Source of the DNA: Pseudomonas saudiphocaensis
GTDB lineage: Bacteria; Pseudomonadota; Gammaproteobacteria; Pseudomonadales; Pseudomonadaceae
Direction of reading: 5' to 3'
DNA length: 64,000 bases
Assembly: GCF_000756775.1 (NCBI RefSeq)
Contig: NZ_CCSF01000001.1
Span: 1 to 64,000 of the forward strand
Shown: positions 9,451-18,449 of the stretch, in pieces
Position numbering within the stretch: the first letter of the stretch is position 1
Layout: each line of letters begins with the position of its first letter
Notes under the pieces: model-generated
Told to the model about the DNA's origin: nothing
The model's input: the letters and a program-made list of their open reading frames with translations, nothing else
The model's database searches: none
Translations under genes and position numbers: made by a program

Positions 9451-10719
9451 ATGGCTTTCATCGCGCTTGGCATCAATCACAAGACCGCATCGGTGGATGT
9501 GCGTGAGCGTGTGGCCTTCACACCTGAGCAGATGGTCGAAGCGCTGCAGCAATTGTGTCGTGTGACTCCGACACGCGAGGCGGCCATCCTGTCGACCTGC
9601 AACCGCAGCGAGTTGTATCTGCAGCAGGATGAAGCTGAAGCCGGGCAGGTTCTGGCCTGGCTTGCCGAATACCACAATCTGAACATTGAAGAACTCAAGG
9701 CCTGCGCCTACGTTCATGTTGATGAGCAGGCGGTGCGACACATGATGCGCGTCGCCTGCGGATTGGACTCCATGGTGCTTGGCGAGCCGCAGATTCTCGG
9801 TCAGATGAAGTCCGCCTATGCCGTGGCGCGCGAGGCGGGGAGCCTTGGGCCATTGCTGGGGCGCCTGTTCCAGGCCACGTTCAGCACTGCAAAAACCGTC
9901 CGTACCGATACTGCCATCGGCGAGAACCCGGTTTCGGTTGCCTTTGCCGCCGTCAGCCTGGCCAAGCAGATCTTTTCCAATCTGGACCGCAGTCAGGCCC
10001 TGCTGATTGGCGCTGGCGAAACCATCACGCTGGTCGCGCGCCATCTGCATGAGCAGGGCGTCAAGCGTATCGTGGTTGCCAACCGGACCCTGGAGCGAGC
10101 CAGTACGCTGGCTGAGCAATTCGGGGCGCACGCCATCCTGCTCGCCGATATTCCGCAAGAGCTGTACAACTGCGACATCGTCATCAGCTCAACCGCCAGC
10201 CAGCTGCCCATTCTGGGCAAGGGCGCTGTCGAGCAGGCGCTGAAAAAGCGCAAGCACAAGCCCATGTTCATGGTCGATATCGCTGTGCCGCGGGATATCG
10301 AGCCGCAGGTGGGGGAGCTGGAAGACGTCTACCTTTATACCGTCGACGACCTGCATGAAGTGGTAGCCGAAAACCTCAAGAGCCGGCAGGGCGCAGCCAT
10401 GGCGGCCGAGGAGCTGGTCGCCGCCGGCACCGATGATTTCATGGTGCGGCTGCGTGAGCTGGCGGCGGTGGATGTGCTCAAAGCCTTTCGACAACAGGCA
10501 GAGCAGATTCGAGACGATGAATTGAGCAAGGCCCAGCGTTTGCTAGCCAACGGCAGCAGTGCCGAGGATGTCCTCGTCCAGTTGGCGCGCGGGTTGACCA
10601 ACAAGTTGCTGCACGCTCCCAGTGTGCAGTTGAAAAAACTCTCTGCCGAAGGGCGCGTGGAAGCACTGGGCATCGTTCAGGAGCTTTTCGCCCTGCAAGA
10701 CCATACGGGCAAACCATGA
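9451..10719 (+). CDS. hemA: Glutamyl-tRNA reductase
   Basis: 422 residues. First committed step of C5-pathway tetrapyrrole synthesis: NADPH reduction of glutamyl-tRNA to glutamate 1-semialdehyde. The catalytic cysteine is Cys50 in [11 protein letters not shown]. The substrate-binding segment [15 protein letters not shown] and the NADPH Rossmann segment ([12 protein letters not shown]) follow, and a helical dimerisation tail closes the protein. No strong ribosome site precedes the ATG. Its stop overlaps the prfA start by four bases (ATGA), the classic hemA-prfA-prmC order. Confidence 0.97.
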   Translation: MAFIALGINHKTASVDVRERVAFTPEQMVEALQQLCRVTPTREAAILSTCNRSELYLQQDEAEAGQVLAWLAEYHNLNIEELKACAYVHVDEQAVRHMMRVACGLDSMVLGEPQILGQMKSAYAVAREAGSLGPLLGRLFQATFSTAKTVRTDTAIGENPVSVAFAAVSLAKQIFSNLDRSQALLIGAGETITLVARHLHEQGVKRIVVANRTLERASTLAEQFGAHAILLADIPQELYNCDIVISSTASQLPILGKGAVEQALKKRKHKPMFMVDIAVPRDIEPQVGELEDVYLYTVDDLHEVVAENLKSRQGAAMAAEELVAAGTDDFMVRLRELAAVDVLKAFRQQAEQIRDDELSKAQRLLANGSSAEDVLVQLARGLTNKLLHAPSVQLKKLSAEGRVEALGIVQELFALQDHTGKP

Positions 10720-11798
10720 AAGCGTCGCTGCTAAACAAACTCGACATCCTGCAGGATCGCTTTGAAGAGCTGACGGCGCTGCTCGGCGATGCCGAAGTGA
10801 TCAGCGATCAGACGCGCTTCCGCGCCTACTCGCGCGAGTACGCCGAGATCGAGCCGGTCATCGATGCCTACCGCGAATACCTCAAGCTGCAGTCCGACCT
10901 CGAAGGCGCTCAGGCGCTGCTCAAGGACAGTGATCCGGATGTGCGCGAGATGGCTGAAGAGGAAGTCGAGCAGGCCCGTGCTCAGCTCGGGGAAGTCGAG
11001 GCACGCCTGCAGCGCATGCTGCTGCCAAAAGATCCGAAGGACGGCCGTAACGTCTTCCTCGAGATTCGTGCCGGCACTGGTGGTGACGAGGCGGCGATCT
11101 TTTCCGGCGACCTGTTTCGCATGTACTCGCGTTATGCCGAACGGCAGGGCTGGCGGGTCGAGATTCTTTCCGAGAGTCCCGGTGAACACGGTGGCTACAA
11201 GGAAGTGATCTCGCGAGTCGAAGGCGACAACGTATACGCCAAGCTGAAGTTCGAATCCGGCGCGCATCGGGTTCAGCGCGTGCCGGAAACCGAATCGCAG
11301 GGCCGTATTCACACCTCGGCCTGTACGGTGGCGGTGCTGCCCGAGCCTGATGAGCAGATTGCCATCGAGATCAATCCGGCTGACCTGCGCATCGACACCT
11401 ATCGCGCGTCCGGTGCCGGTGGTCAGCACGTCAACAAGACCGACTCAGCGGTGCGCATCACCCACCTGCCCAGCGGCATTGTGGTGGAGTGTCAGGAAGA
11501 ACGTTCGCAGCACAAGAACCGTGCGCGCGCCATGTCCTGGCTGGCGGCCAAGCTGCAGGACGTGCAGGACAGCGCCGCGCACAAGGAAATCTCCGATACC
11601 CGCAAGTTGCTGGTCGGCTCCGGTGATCGCTCCGAGCGGATCCGTACATACAACTTTCCCCAGGGGCGGGTGACCGATCACCGCATCAATCTGACCCTGT
11701 ATTCCCTGGGTGAAGTGGTCGGTGGTGCGCTGGAGCAAATCATCGAGCCGTTGCTGCAGGAATACCAGGCCGACCAGCTGGCAGCCCTGGGCGATTAA
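10716..11798 (+). CDS. prfA: Peptide chain release factor 1
   Basis: 360-residue class I release factor for UAA and UAG codons. The catalytic [13 protein letters not shown] loop holds the GGQ whose glutamine is methylated by PrmC, encoded next door. The codon-recognition tripeptide reads PET in RVPETES, where E. coli has PAT; I recall PET as usual for pseudomonads, so it is noted but not treated as abnormal. Four-base overlap with hemA implies coupled translation. Confidence 0.97.
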   Translation: MKASLLNKLDILQDRFEELTALLGDAEVISDQTRFRAYSREYAEIEPVIDAYREYLKLQSDLEGAQALLKDSDPDVREMAEEEVEQARAQLGEVEARLQRMLLPKDPKDGRNVFLEIRAGTGGDEAAIFSGDLFRMYSRYAERQGWRVEILSESPGEHGGYKEVISRVEGDNVYAKLKFESGAHRVQRVPETESQGRIHTSACTVAVLPEPDEQIAIEINPADLRIDTYRASGAGGQHVNKTDSAVRITHLPSGIVVECQEERSQHKNRARAMSWLAAKLQDVQDSAAHKEISDTRKLLVGSGDRSERIRTYNFPQGRVTDHRINLTLYSLGEVVGGALEQIIEPLLQEYQADQLAALGD

Positions 11799-11879
11799 CC
11801 GCAGAGACCGATCTCAGGCCACAGGAGCTGGATGCCAGGCGCCTTGTAGTCCGGGGCTTGCCGCGTGAGGCCCAACGTT

Positions 11880-12725
11880 ATGCCCACCATCGAATCCTTG
11901 CTGAACGACAGCAACCTGCCCGACTCGTCGAGCCCTCGGCTGGATGTCGAGCTATTGCTTGCTCATGCCCTGGATAAGCCGCGCAGCTATTTGCGCACCT
12001 GGCCAGAGCGCGTGCCTACCGACGAGCAGTGCCAGCGTTTTGCGGGCTATCTGCAGCGTCGTCGCCAAGGCGAACCTGTGGCCTATATTCTCGGGCGTCA
12101 GGGGTTTTGGAATCTCGATCTCGAAGTCGCGGCGCACACCTTGATCCCTCGGCCAGATACGGAGTTGCTGGTTGAGACTGCGTTGCAACTACTCCCGGCG
12201 ACCGCCGTCCAGGTGCTGGATCTTGGCACCGGCACTGGTGCGATCGCCTTGGCGCTGGCCAGAGAGCGTCCGGCTTGGCAGGCAACCGGGGTGGACCGCG
12301 TCGCCGAGGCCGTCGCCTTGGCGGAACGCAACGCCCGGCAACTGAGCCTGCATAATGTGCGCTTTCACCAGAGCCATTGGTTTTCCGCGTTGCAGGGGCA
12401 GCGTTACGATCTGATCGTGAGTAATCCACCCTATATACGAGCTGGCGACCCGCATCTATCCCAGGGTGATGTGCGTTTCGAGCCCGGCAGTGCGCTGGTA
12501 GCCGGCGAAGATGGTTTGGATGACATTCGGCACATCATCGTCCAGGCACCGGCTCACCTGCAGAGCGCCGGATGGTTGCTGCTGGAGCATGGCTATGATC
12601 AGGCCGAGGCGGTGCGGACGTTGCTCAGCGAGGGCGGCTTCGTGGCGGTTGAAAGTCGGCGCGATTACGGCGGTCACGAACGCATCAGTCTCGGGCGACG
12701 GAACAGGGGAAATAATGAATGTTGA
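11880..12725 (+). CDS. prmC: Release factor glutamine methyltransferase
   Basis: About 281 residues. N-terminal helical domain followed by a class I SAM-dependent methyltransferase fold with DLGTGTGAIALALA and the amino-acceptor motif SNPPYIR. It methylates the GGQ glutamine of RF1 and RF2. The ATG at 11880 follows a GTGAGG; a GTG five codons upstream is an alternative start. It is the third gene of the hemA-prfA-prmC-moeB-murI series and overlaps moeB by seven bases. Confidence 0.95.
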   Translation: MPTIESLLNDSNLPDSSSPRLDVELLLAHALDKPRSYLRTWPERVPTDEQCQRFAGYLQRRRQGEPVAYILGRQGFWNLDLEVAAHTLIPRPDTELLVETALQLLPATAVQVLDLGTGTGAIALALARERPAWQATGVDRVAEAVALAERNARQLSLHNVRFHQSHWFSALQGQRYDLIVSNPPYIRAGDPHLSQGDVRFEPGSALVAGEDGLDDIRHIIVQAPAHLQSAGWLLLEHGYDQAEAVRTLLSEGGFVAVESRRDYGGHERISLGRRNRGNNEC

Positions 12726-13474
12726 GTGACGACGAGCTGCTGCGTTACAGCCGCCAAATCTTGTTGAAGCAGGTCGATATCGACGGCCAGCTGAAGCTCA
12801 AGCAGAGCCGCGTTCTGATCGTCGGGCTGGGAGGGCTGGGCTCGCCCGTGGCGTTGTATCTCGCCGCCGCCGGCGTTGGCGAAATGCACCTGGCCGATTT
12901 CGACAGCCTCGATATGACCAATCTGCAGCGGCAGATCGTGCATGAAACAGCCTCGGTTGACCTGCCCAAGGTGGATTCGGCCATTGCACGGCTATCGGCG
13001 CTCAACCCGTTGATCAAATTGGTGCCGCATCGCGTTGCGCTGGATGCGGAGAGTATCGGCGCAGTTGTCGATCAGGTCGATCTGGTGCTGGACTGTACCG
13101 ACAACTTCGCCATCCGTGAGGTCATGAATGCCGCCTGCGTGGCGGCGAAGAAGCCGCTGGTCAGTGGTGCCGCGATTCGTCTGGAAGGGCAACTGACGGT
13201 TTTTGATCCGCGTGTCGAGAGCAGCCCTTGCTATCACTGTTTATACGGCCATGGCAGCGAAGCAGAGCTGACCTGCAGCGAGGCAGGTGTGCTCGGTCCG
13301 GTGGTGGGTGTGATCGGCAGCTTGCAGGCGCTTGAAGCACTGAAGCTTCTGGCTGGTTTTGGCGAGCCGCTGGTGGGCCGTTTGCTGCTGGTAGATGCCT
13401 TGGGTAGTCGTTTCCGCGAGTTGAAGGTCAAGCGTGACCCAGCCTGCGCGGTCTGTGGGCCGCAGCATGGCTGA
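12719..13474 (+). CDS. moeB: Molybdopterin-synthase adenylyltransferase MoeB
   Basis: 251-residue ThiF/MoeB-family E1-like enzyme that adenylates the C-terminal glycine of MoaD. The nucleotide-binding loop [18 protein letters not shown] and the family segment DNLxNLQRQ-like ([12 protein letters not shown]) are present, and two CxxC pairs (CYHC and CAVC) form the structural zinc site. There is no C-terminal rhodanese domain. It starts inside the end of prmC after AGGGGA and overlaps murI by eight bases. Confidence 0.93.
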   Translation: MLSDDELLRYSRQILLKQVDIDGQLKLKQSRVLIVGLGGLGSPVALYLAAAGVGEMHLADFDSLDMTNLQRQIVHETASVDLPKVDSAIARLSALNPLIKLVPHRVALDAESIGAVVDQVDLVLDCTDNFAIREVMNAACVAAKKPLVSGAAIRLEGQLTVFDPRVESSPCYHCLYGHGSEAELTCSEAGVLGPVVGVIGSLQALEALKLLAGFGEPLVGRLLLVDALGSRFRELKVKRDPACAVCGPQHG

Positions 13475-14258
13475 GAATGCGCCCATCGGCGTCTTCGATT
13501 CCGGCGTCGGCGGGCTGTCAGTGCTGCGCGAAATTCGCCTGCGCCTGCCGCGTGAGTCGTTGTTGTACCTGGCAGACAGTGGCTATGTTCCCTACGGCGA
13601 GAAAAGCCCGGAGTTCATCCGCGAGCGTTGCCGCTCGATTGCTGCTTTTCTGCTGGAGCAGGGCGCCAAGGCATTGGTGCTGGCCTGCAATACCGCAACT
13701 GCCGCTGGCATTGCCGAATTGCGCGAGCTGTATCCGCAGATTCCGCTGGTGGGCATGGAGCCTGCGGTCAAACCGGCCGCGCAGGCGACCCGCAGCGGCG
13801 TGGTGGGTGTGCTGGCCACTACCGGAACGTTGCGAAGCGCCCGTTTTGCGGCGCTATTGGATCGTTTTGCAAGTAATGTCCGGGTTATCACCCAGCCTTG
13901 TCCCGGGTTGGTCGAATGCATCGAGGCGGGTGAGCTGAGCGCCCCGGCCACCCGGGCACTGCTTGAGACTTTTGTCCAGCCTCTGCTCGAACAGGGCTGC
14001 GATACACTGATTCTCGGCTGCACGCATTACCCGTTTCTCAAGCCGTTGCTGGCTGAAATACTGCCCTCGACCGTCACTCTGGTAGATACTGGCGCAGCAG
14101 TGGCGCGTCAGCTCGAAGCGGTGCTGGCGGCGCGCAATCAACTGGCGGGCGGCGAACCCAACACGCGGTTCTGGAGCACTGGTGAACCTCAGCGACTGGT
14201 GGAAGTACTGCCAATACTTTGGGGGGAGGGCGCGGCGGTTACCTACTATCCTGGGTAG
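13467..14258 (+). CDS. murI: Glutamate racemase
   Basis: 263 residues. Provides D-glutamate for peptidoglycan by cofactor-independent racemisation. The N-terminal [15 protein letters not shown] signature and the two catalytic cysteines in [11 protein letters not shown] and [10 protein letters not shown] are intact. The ATG at 13467 gives the normal family length; an in-frame start at 13434 would add eleven residues inside moeB. Last gene of the compact hemA-to-murI run. Confidence 0.96.
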   Translation: MAENAPIGVFDSGVGGLSVLREIRLRLPRESLLYLADSGYVPYGEKSPEFIRERCRSIAAFLLEQGAKALVLACNTATAAGIAELRELYPQIPLVGMEPAVKPAAQATRSGVVGVLATTGTLRSARFAALLDRFASNVRVITQPCPGLVECIEAGELSAPATRALLETFVQPLLEQGCDTLILGCTHYPFLKPLLAEILPSTVTLVDTGAAVARQLEAVLAARNQLAGGEPNTRFWSTGEPQRLVEVLPILWGEGAAVTYYPG

Positions 14259-14344
14259 GAACTCCGCGCTGTGCTTGCTTTCTGTATTGGGTGTGACGTT
14301 CGAACAACAACAAAGTGATGCCTAATTTTGATAAGGAAAATCTG

Positions 14345-14863
14345 ATGAAGAAGCTGATCTCCCTTGCTGTGGTTGCGGCAGTGTCGTTGGGTCAGGTGGC
14401 TGCCGTTCACGCGTTGGATCTGACCGCTGCTGTCGGTCGTACTGGTGAGTCGACGTCCACTTTTCGTCTCGGTGCACAGTTCGATTTCAATCGCAGCTGG
14501 TTTCAGAGCAGTGTAGGGCGGCTCACCGGATATTGGGATGTCGGTTACACCTACTGGGAAGGTGACAAGACTTCGACCAACCACAGCATTTCGCTGGCGC
14601 CGGTGTTCGTCTATGAGTTCGCCGGGGAGTCGGTCAAGCCGTACGTGGAGCTGGGCATCGGTGTTGCCGCATTCGAGAACACCAAGGTGGAAGATAAGGA
14701 CCTGGGCTCGTCATTTCAGTTCGAGGACCGCATCGGTGCCGGTCTGCGCTTCGCTGGCGGGCATGAGCTGGGCCTGCGCGCGATTCACTATTCCAACGCC
14801 GGGATCAAAAGCCCCAACGACGGCATAGAGACTTACTCGCTGCACTACCGGATGTCTTTCTGA
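14345..14863 (+). CDS. pagL: Lipid A 3-O-deacylase PagL
   Basis: 172 residues with a cleavable signal peptide (MKKLISLAVVAAVSLGQVAAVHA) and a small beta-barrel. The C-terminal region carries the HxS motif (AIHYSNAGI) of the PagL active site, and the chain ends in phenylalanine (YRMSF) as expected for BAM-assembled barrels. The enzyme removes the 3-O-acyl chain of lipid A in the outer membrane. AAGGA lies about ten bases upstream of the chosen ATG. It follows murI with its own 86-base intergenic region. Confidence 0.92.
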   Translation: MKKLISLAVVAAVSLGQVAAVHALDLTAAVGRTGESTSTFRLGAQFDFNRSWFQSSVGRLTGYWDVGYTYWEGDKTSTNHSISLAPVFVYEFAGESVKPYVELGIGVAAFENTKVEDKDLGSSFQFEDRIGAGLRFAGGHELGLRAIHYSNAGIKSPNDGIETYSLHYRMSF

Positions 14864-14873
14864 TATTCACAAA

Positions 14874-14903
14874 CTGGCGGTATGGCAGCTAGCCTGCCGC
14901 CAG
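14874..14903. terminator. Possible bidirectional hairpin between pagL and the YkgJ-like gene
   Basis: Inverted repeat CTGGCGG / CCGCCAG between two convergent genes. No T-run follows on either strand, so terminator activity is uncertain. Confidence 0.35.
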
Positions 14904-14910
14904 CCCTGCG

Positions 14911-15219
14911 CTATTGATAGGCGGACTCAGAGCCCTTGCGCTCCTCCAGGCAGTCTTCCGATCCCAGTTCGAACTCCCGACAAATCAGTGGCCGCCGCTC
15001 GTAGATGGTGCAGCGCATGCTGTCCCGATCCAGTGCTGCACACCAGCCATCATCGAGGCGACGCATTACCTGACCGCCCCAGGCATCTTCATCGATGAAG
15101 CGCTGCGGTACCCCGGTATCGCTGATCAGCATGACTTCGAGGCGGCAGCAGCATGCTGCGCAGGTGCTGCAGCTGACGCGGTTGGCGCTCAGCTGCCGGT
15201 GGGGGATGAGATCGGGCAT
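14911..15219 (-). CDS. YkgJ-family cysteine-cluster protein
   Basis: 102 residues. An N-terminal CSTCAACCCR cluster and later cysteines (WCAALDRDSMRCTIYERRPLICREF) fit the CxxCxxCC family (UPF0153/YkgJ), thought to bind zinc or an iron-sulfur centre; the function is not established. It lies convergent to pagL and 41 bases downstream of uraA's end on the same strand orientation. The start ATG has no obvious ribosome site. Confidence 0.8.
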   Translation of the reverse strand: MPDLIPHRQLSANRVSCSTCAACCCRLEVMLISDTGVPQRFIDEDAWGGQVMRRLDDGWCAALDRDSMRCTIYERRPLICREFELGSEDCLEERKGSESAYQ

Positions 15220-15260
15220 GCGGCCAGTCTACGCCTTCGCAGACTGGCTCTGAACCCCGA

Positions 15261-16523
15261 TCAGTCGCTCTCTTCGAGCTGCTTGGCTTTCCAGCCCCCG
15301 CCGCCTGGCAGCAGCAGGTTAAGCACCAGCGCGATGATGGCACAGAGCGAAATGCCGGAGAGGCTGAACTCGCCATGGCCAACCACCATGCCGCCAATGC
15401 CGAAGACCAGTGTTACCGAGACGATGATGAGGTTGCGTGCCTCCGACAGATCCACCTGATGGCGGATCAATGTACTCAGGCCGACCACTGCGATCGAGCC
15501 GAACAGCAGGCAGAGAATGCCGCCCATCACGGGTACCGGAATGCTCAGCAATGCCGCGCCGAACTTGCCGATGAATGCCAGGACGATGGCGAACACGGCA
15601 GCCCAGGTCATGATCTTCGGGTTGTAGTTCTTGGTCAGCATCACCGCGCCGGTTACTTCTGCATAGGTGGTGTTGGGCGGCCCGCCAAACAGTCCTGCTG
15701 CAGAAGTTGCCAGGCCATCGCCCAACAGGGTGCGGTGCAGGCCGGGCTTCTTGATGAAGTTCTTGCCCGTAACCCCGCCAATCGCAACTACGCCGCCGAT
15801 ATGCTCAATGGCCGGCGCCAGTGCCACGGGGACCATGAACAGAATCGCGCCCCAATGAAATTCCGGAGCGACGAAATTCGGCATGGCCAGCCAAGGCGCG
15901 GCGGCGATGCCGCTGGTGTCGACCACGCCGAAGACGAAGCACAGGCCGTAGCCCACCGCGACTCCTGCCAGGATCGGCACCAGGCGAAACAGACCGCGAC
16001 CCATCACTGCCACCAGGAGAGTCGTCACCAGTGCCGGCATTGAGATCATCATGGCCGTTTCGTAGGGGATCAGCTGCGCGCTGCCATCGCCGGCCTTGCC
16101 CATCGCCATATTCACCGCGACCGGCGACAGGGCCAGGCCGATGGAGATTATGACCGGGGCGATAACCACTGGCGGCAGCAGGCGGTCGATAAAGCCAGGG
16201 CCGCGCAGCTGTACCGCAAAGCCCATCAGCACATAAACCAGCCCCGCTGCCACCACGCCGCCGAGGACTGCTGGCAGGCCGAAGTCGGCCTTGGCAGCGA
16301 TGATCGGCGCGATAAAGGCGAAGCTCGACGCCAGGAAAACCGGAACCTGACGCTTGGTGACGAGCTGAAACAGCAGGGTGCCGATACCTGCCGTGAACAG
16401 TGCCACGTTGGGATCCATGCCGGTGATCAGTGGCATCAGCACCAGAGCACCGAACGCCACGAATAGCATCTGCGCGCCGGCTATAACCTGCCGGCCGAGG
16501 GGCTCTTCCATGACTTGCGACAT
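15261..16523 (-). CDS. uraA: Uracil permease (NCS2 family)
   Basis: 420 residues, very hydrophobic, consistent with the 14-helix NCS2 fold. The N-terminal QMLFVAFGALVLMPLITG segment and central VALAPAIEHIGGVVAIGG and GPPNTTYAEVTGAV motifs are those of UraA-type uracil:proton symporters. It lies two bases after upp, so uptake (UraA) and phosphoribosylation (Upp) of uracil are encoded in one operon. Confidence 0.95.
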   Translation of the reverse strand: MSQVMEEPLGRQVIAGAQMLFVAFGALVLMPLITGMDPNVALFTAGIGTLLFQLVTKRQVPVFLASSFAFIAPIIAAKADFGLPAVLGGVVAAGLVYVLMGFAVQLRGPGFIDRLLPPVVIAPVIISIGLALSPVAVNMAMGKAGDGSAQLIPYETAMMISMPALVTTLLVAVMGRGLFRLVPILAGVAVGYGLCFVFGVVDTSGIAAAPWLAMPNFVAPEFHWGAILFMVPVALAPAIEHIGGVVAIGGVTGKNFIKKPGLHRTLLGDGLATSAAGLFGGPPNTTYAEVTGAVMLTKNYNPKIMTWAAVFAIVLAFIGKFGAALLSIPVPVMGGILCLLFGSIAVVGLSTLIRHQVDLSEARNLIIVSVTLVFGIGGMVVGHGEFSLSGISLCAIIALVLNLLLPGGGGWKAKQLEESD

Positions 16524-16525
16524 GT

Positions 16526-17164
16526 TCAGACGTCCTTCTGCTTGGTACCGAAAAGCTTGTCGCCGGCATCGCCGAGGCCGGGCACGATGTAACCGTGCTC
16601 ATCCAGCCGCTCGTCGATCGAGGCGGTATAGATGATGACGTCCGGGTGGGCCTGTTCCACTACCTTGATACCTTCGGGGGCGGCGACCAATACCAGCGCG
16701 CGGATTTCCTTGCAGCCGGCCTTCTTCAGCATATCGATGGTCGCGACCATGGAGCCGCCCGTCGCCAGCATGGGGTCGATGATCATCGCCAGGCGCTGGT
16801 CGAGGTTGTCCACCAGACGCTCCAGATAAGTGTGGGCCTGCAAAGTTTCCTCATTGCGCGCGATACCCACAGCGCTGACCTTGGCGCCAGGAATCAGGCT
16901 GAGCACGCCATCTAGCATGCCGATGCCGGCGCGCAGAATGGGCACCACGGTGATCTTCTTGCCGGAGATCTTTTCCACCTGAACCGGGCCGCACCAGCCA
17001 TCGATGCTGTAGGTTTCCAGCGGCATGTCGCGAGTCGCTTCGTATGTCAGAATCGATCCGACCTCCTGGGCCAGTTCGCGGAAGTTCTTGGTACTGATAT
17101 CGGCACGACGCATCAGTCCAAGTTTGTGGCGAATAAGCGGATGGCGAATCTCTTGAATGGGCAT
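16526..17164 (-). CDS. upp: Uracil phosphoribosyltransferase
   Basis: 212 residues; makes UMP from uracil and PRPP. Family motifs include [25 protein letters not shown], the PRPP-binding [10 protein letters not shown] and the C-terminal uracil-binding region [20 protein letters not shown]. First gene of the upp-uraA operon, divergent from hpt across about 170 bases. Confidence 0.97.
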   Translation of the reverse strand: MPIQEIRHPLIRHKLGLMRRADISTKNFRELAQEVGSILTYEATRDMPLETYSIDGWCGPVQVEKISGKKITVVPILRAGIGMLDGVLSLIPGAKVSAVGIARNEETLQAHTYLERLVDNLDQRLAMIIDPMLATGGSMVATIDMLKKAGCKEIRALVLVAAPEGIKVVEQAHPDVIIYTASIDERLDEHGYIVPGLGDAGDKLFGTKQKDV

Positions 17165-17336
17165 GGCGGGCTCCGGCAGGCGAATAAACCGGCGTAGATT
17201 AATGCATCCCGGTGGGGGCGGCTATTTATGTGTCGAAAGGCACTTGCTCTGCCTGTCCCGGCATCGGTATCGTCGCGCCCCTCGTACAGGCAGCCAGCCG
17301 GTTGCATGCGCCCAATTACCGTTCTGGAGCATCCTC

Positions 17337-17894
17337 ATGTCCGTCGATCTTGCACATATCCGCCAAGTCATGGCCGAAGCGGACTGCCTTCACGCTGAAG
17401 CCGAAGTCGAGGCCGCCATTGACGCAGTCGCTAGTCGGATCAATGCTGACCTGGCCGAGCGTAATCCCGTTGTGTTTTGTGTAATGAACGGCGGCCTGAT
17501 CTTTTCCGGCAAACTACTGCCCAGACTGAACTTTCCGTTGGAGCTGTCCTATCTGCATGCCACGCGTTATCGCAATGAAACCAGTGGTGGCGAGCTGTTC
17601 TGGAAGGCCAAGCCGGAAATCTCCTTTATCGATCGCGACGTACTGATCATCGACGACATTCTCGATGAGGGGCATACCCTCGGCGCCATCATCGACTTCT
17701 GCCGTCATGCCGGCGCTGCCGCCGTGCATACCGCTGTACTGGTGGACAAGGAACACCAGCGCAAGGCTCGCCCGGATCTGAAGGCCGACTACGTTGGCCT
17801 GAACTGTGCGGATCGCTATGTGTTCGGTTACGGCATGGACTACAAGGGCTATTGGCGTAATGCACCGGGTATCTTTGCGGTGAAAGGGCTGTAA
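17337..17894 (+). CDS. hpt: Hypoxanthine-guanine phosphoribosyltransferase
   Basis: 185-residue purine salvage enzyme of the phosphoribosyltransferase superfamily. The PRPP loop VLIIDDILDEGHTLG is intact, and the purine-binding segment near the C-terminus (KADYVGLNC) fits the family. The ATG at 17337 follows TGGAG by eight bases; the frame is open upstream but would extend into the divergent promoter region. Divergent from upp-uraA, so three salvage genes cluster here. Confidence 0.93.
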   Translation: MSVDLAHIRQVMAEADCLHAEAEVEAAIDAVASRINADLAERNPVVFCVMNGGLIFSGKLLPRLNFPLELSYLHATRYRNETSGGELFWKAKPEISFIDRDVLIIDDILDEGHTLGAIIDFCRHAGAAAVHTAVLVDKEHQRKARPDLKADYVGLNCADRYVFGYGMDYKGYWRNAPGIFAVKGL

Positions 17895-17910
17895 GCCGAC
17901 CTCCTACACT

Positions 17911-18039
17911 GTAGGTGCGGACCTGTCCGCGAGCTTTTCCGTGCAGGTGCTAACGCTTCGCGGTAGGAGTGGGCCATGCCCGCGAACAATGCCACACAGT
18001 GGCGTGGGATCCCTTCACGGGCATGGCCCGTTCCCACGA
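17911..18039. repeat. REP-like palindromic element cluster in a 555-base gap
   Basis: Three related copies of a Pseudomonas-type REP sequence: 17911-17933 (GTAGGTGCGGACCTGTCCGCG), 17963-17984 (GTAGGAGTGGGCCATGCCCG, extended) and an inverted partner at about 18016-18037 (CGGGCATGGCCCGTTCCCAC). The second and third face each other as a REP doublet (BIME/REPIN-like). The rest of the gap, 18040-18449, holds no gene I can support and presumably contains the promoter of the DUF1302 gene. Confidence 0.75.
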
Positions 18040-18449
18040 AGGCTGGCGCCTGTCTTCCTCGCTCGGCCTTTGTTTCCTTTCGTCTCAAGTTTCGCACCTC
18101 GGTAACGCTCCGGGGCGCGTGCCTCTCCTGCCAAAGTATTGCCTGGCAGACACTTCCTGCTGTCGCAGCCCCCGAAGGGCGCCGATAAAGACACGATTCC
18201 CCGATTTTCATCATGTGGGGGCTGCAAAGGCTCTATTTCGGCGCTTGCGTAGCCGCTGTTGGCGGCTAATCTCTTCGATAGCCTGGCGGCGAGTGCGACG
18301 GCGCTGTTGTGTCGAACACCCTCGAAGCCCTTTGCTGGTGGGGTTATTAGCACTAAAGGATTACATGGCAAATCAAACCTTAGTGCGCTTAACCGGTTGT
18401 CGCCGTCTGGTTAGGGTGGAGCGTACTTTGAACCAACCAGGAGCGCCTC

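Noticed and set aside
10716-11798. PET instead of PAT at the RF1 codon-recognition tripeptide
   Set aside because: I recall this variant as usual in pseudomonads, so it is not treated as an anomaly.
18040-18449. Search for a sigma54 (-24/-12) promoter ahead of the DUF1302 gene
   Set aside because: No TGGCAC-N5-TTGC match with correct spacing was found.
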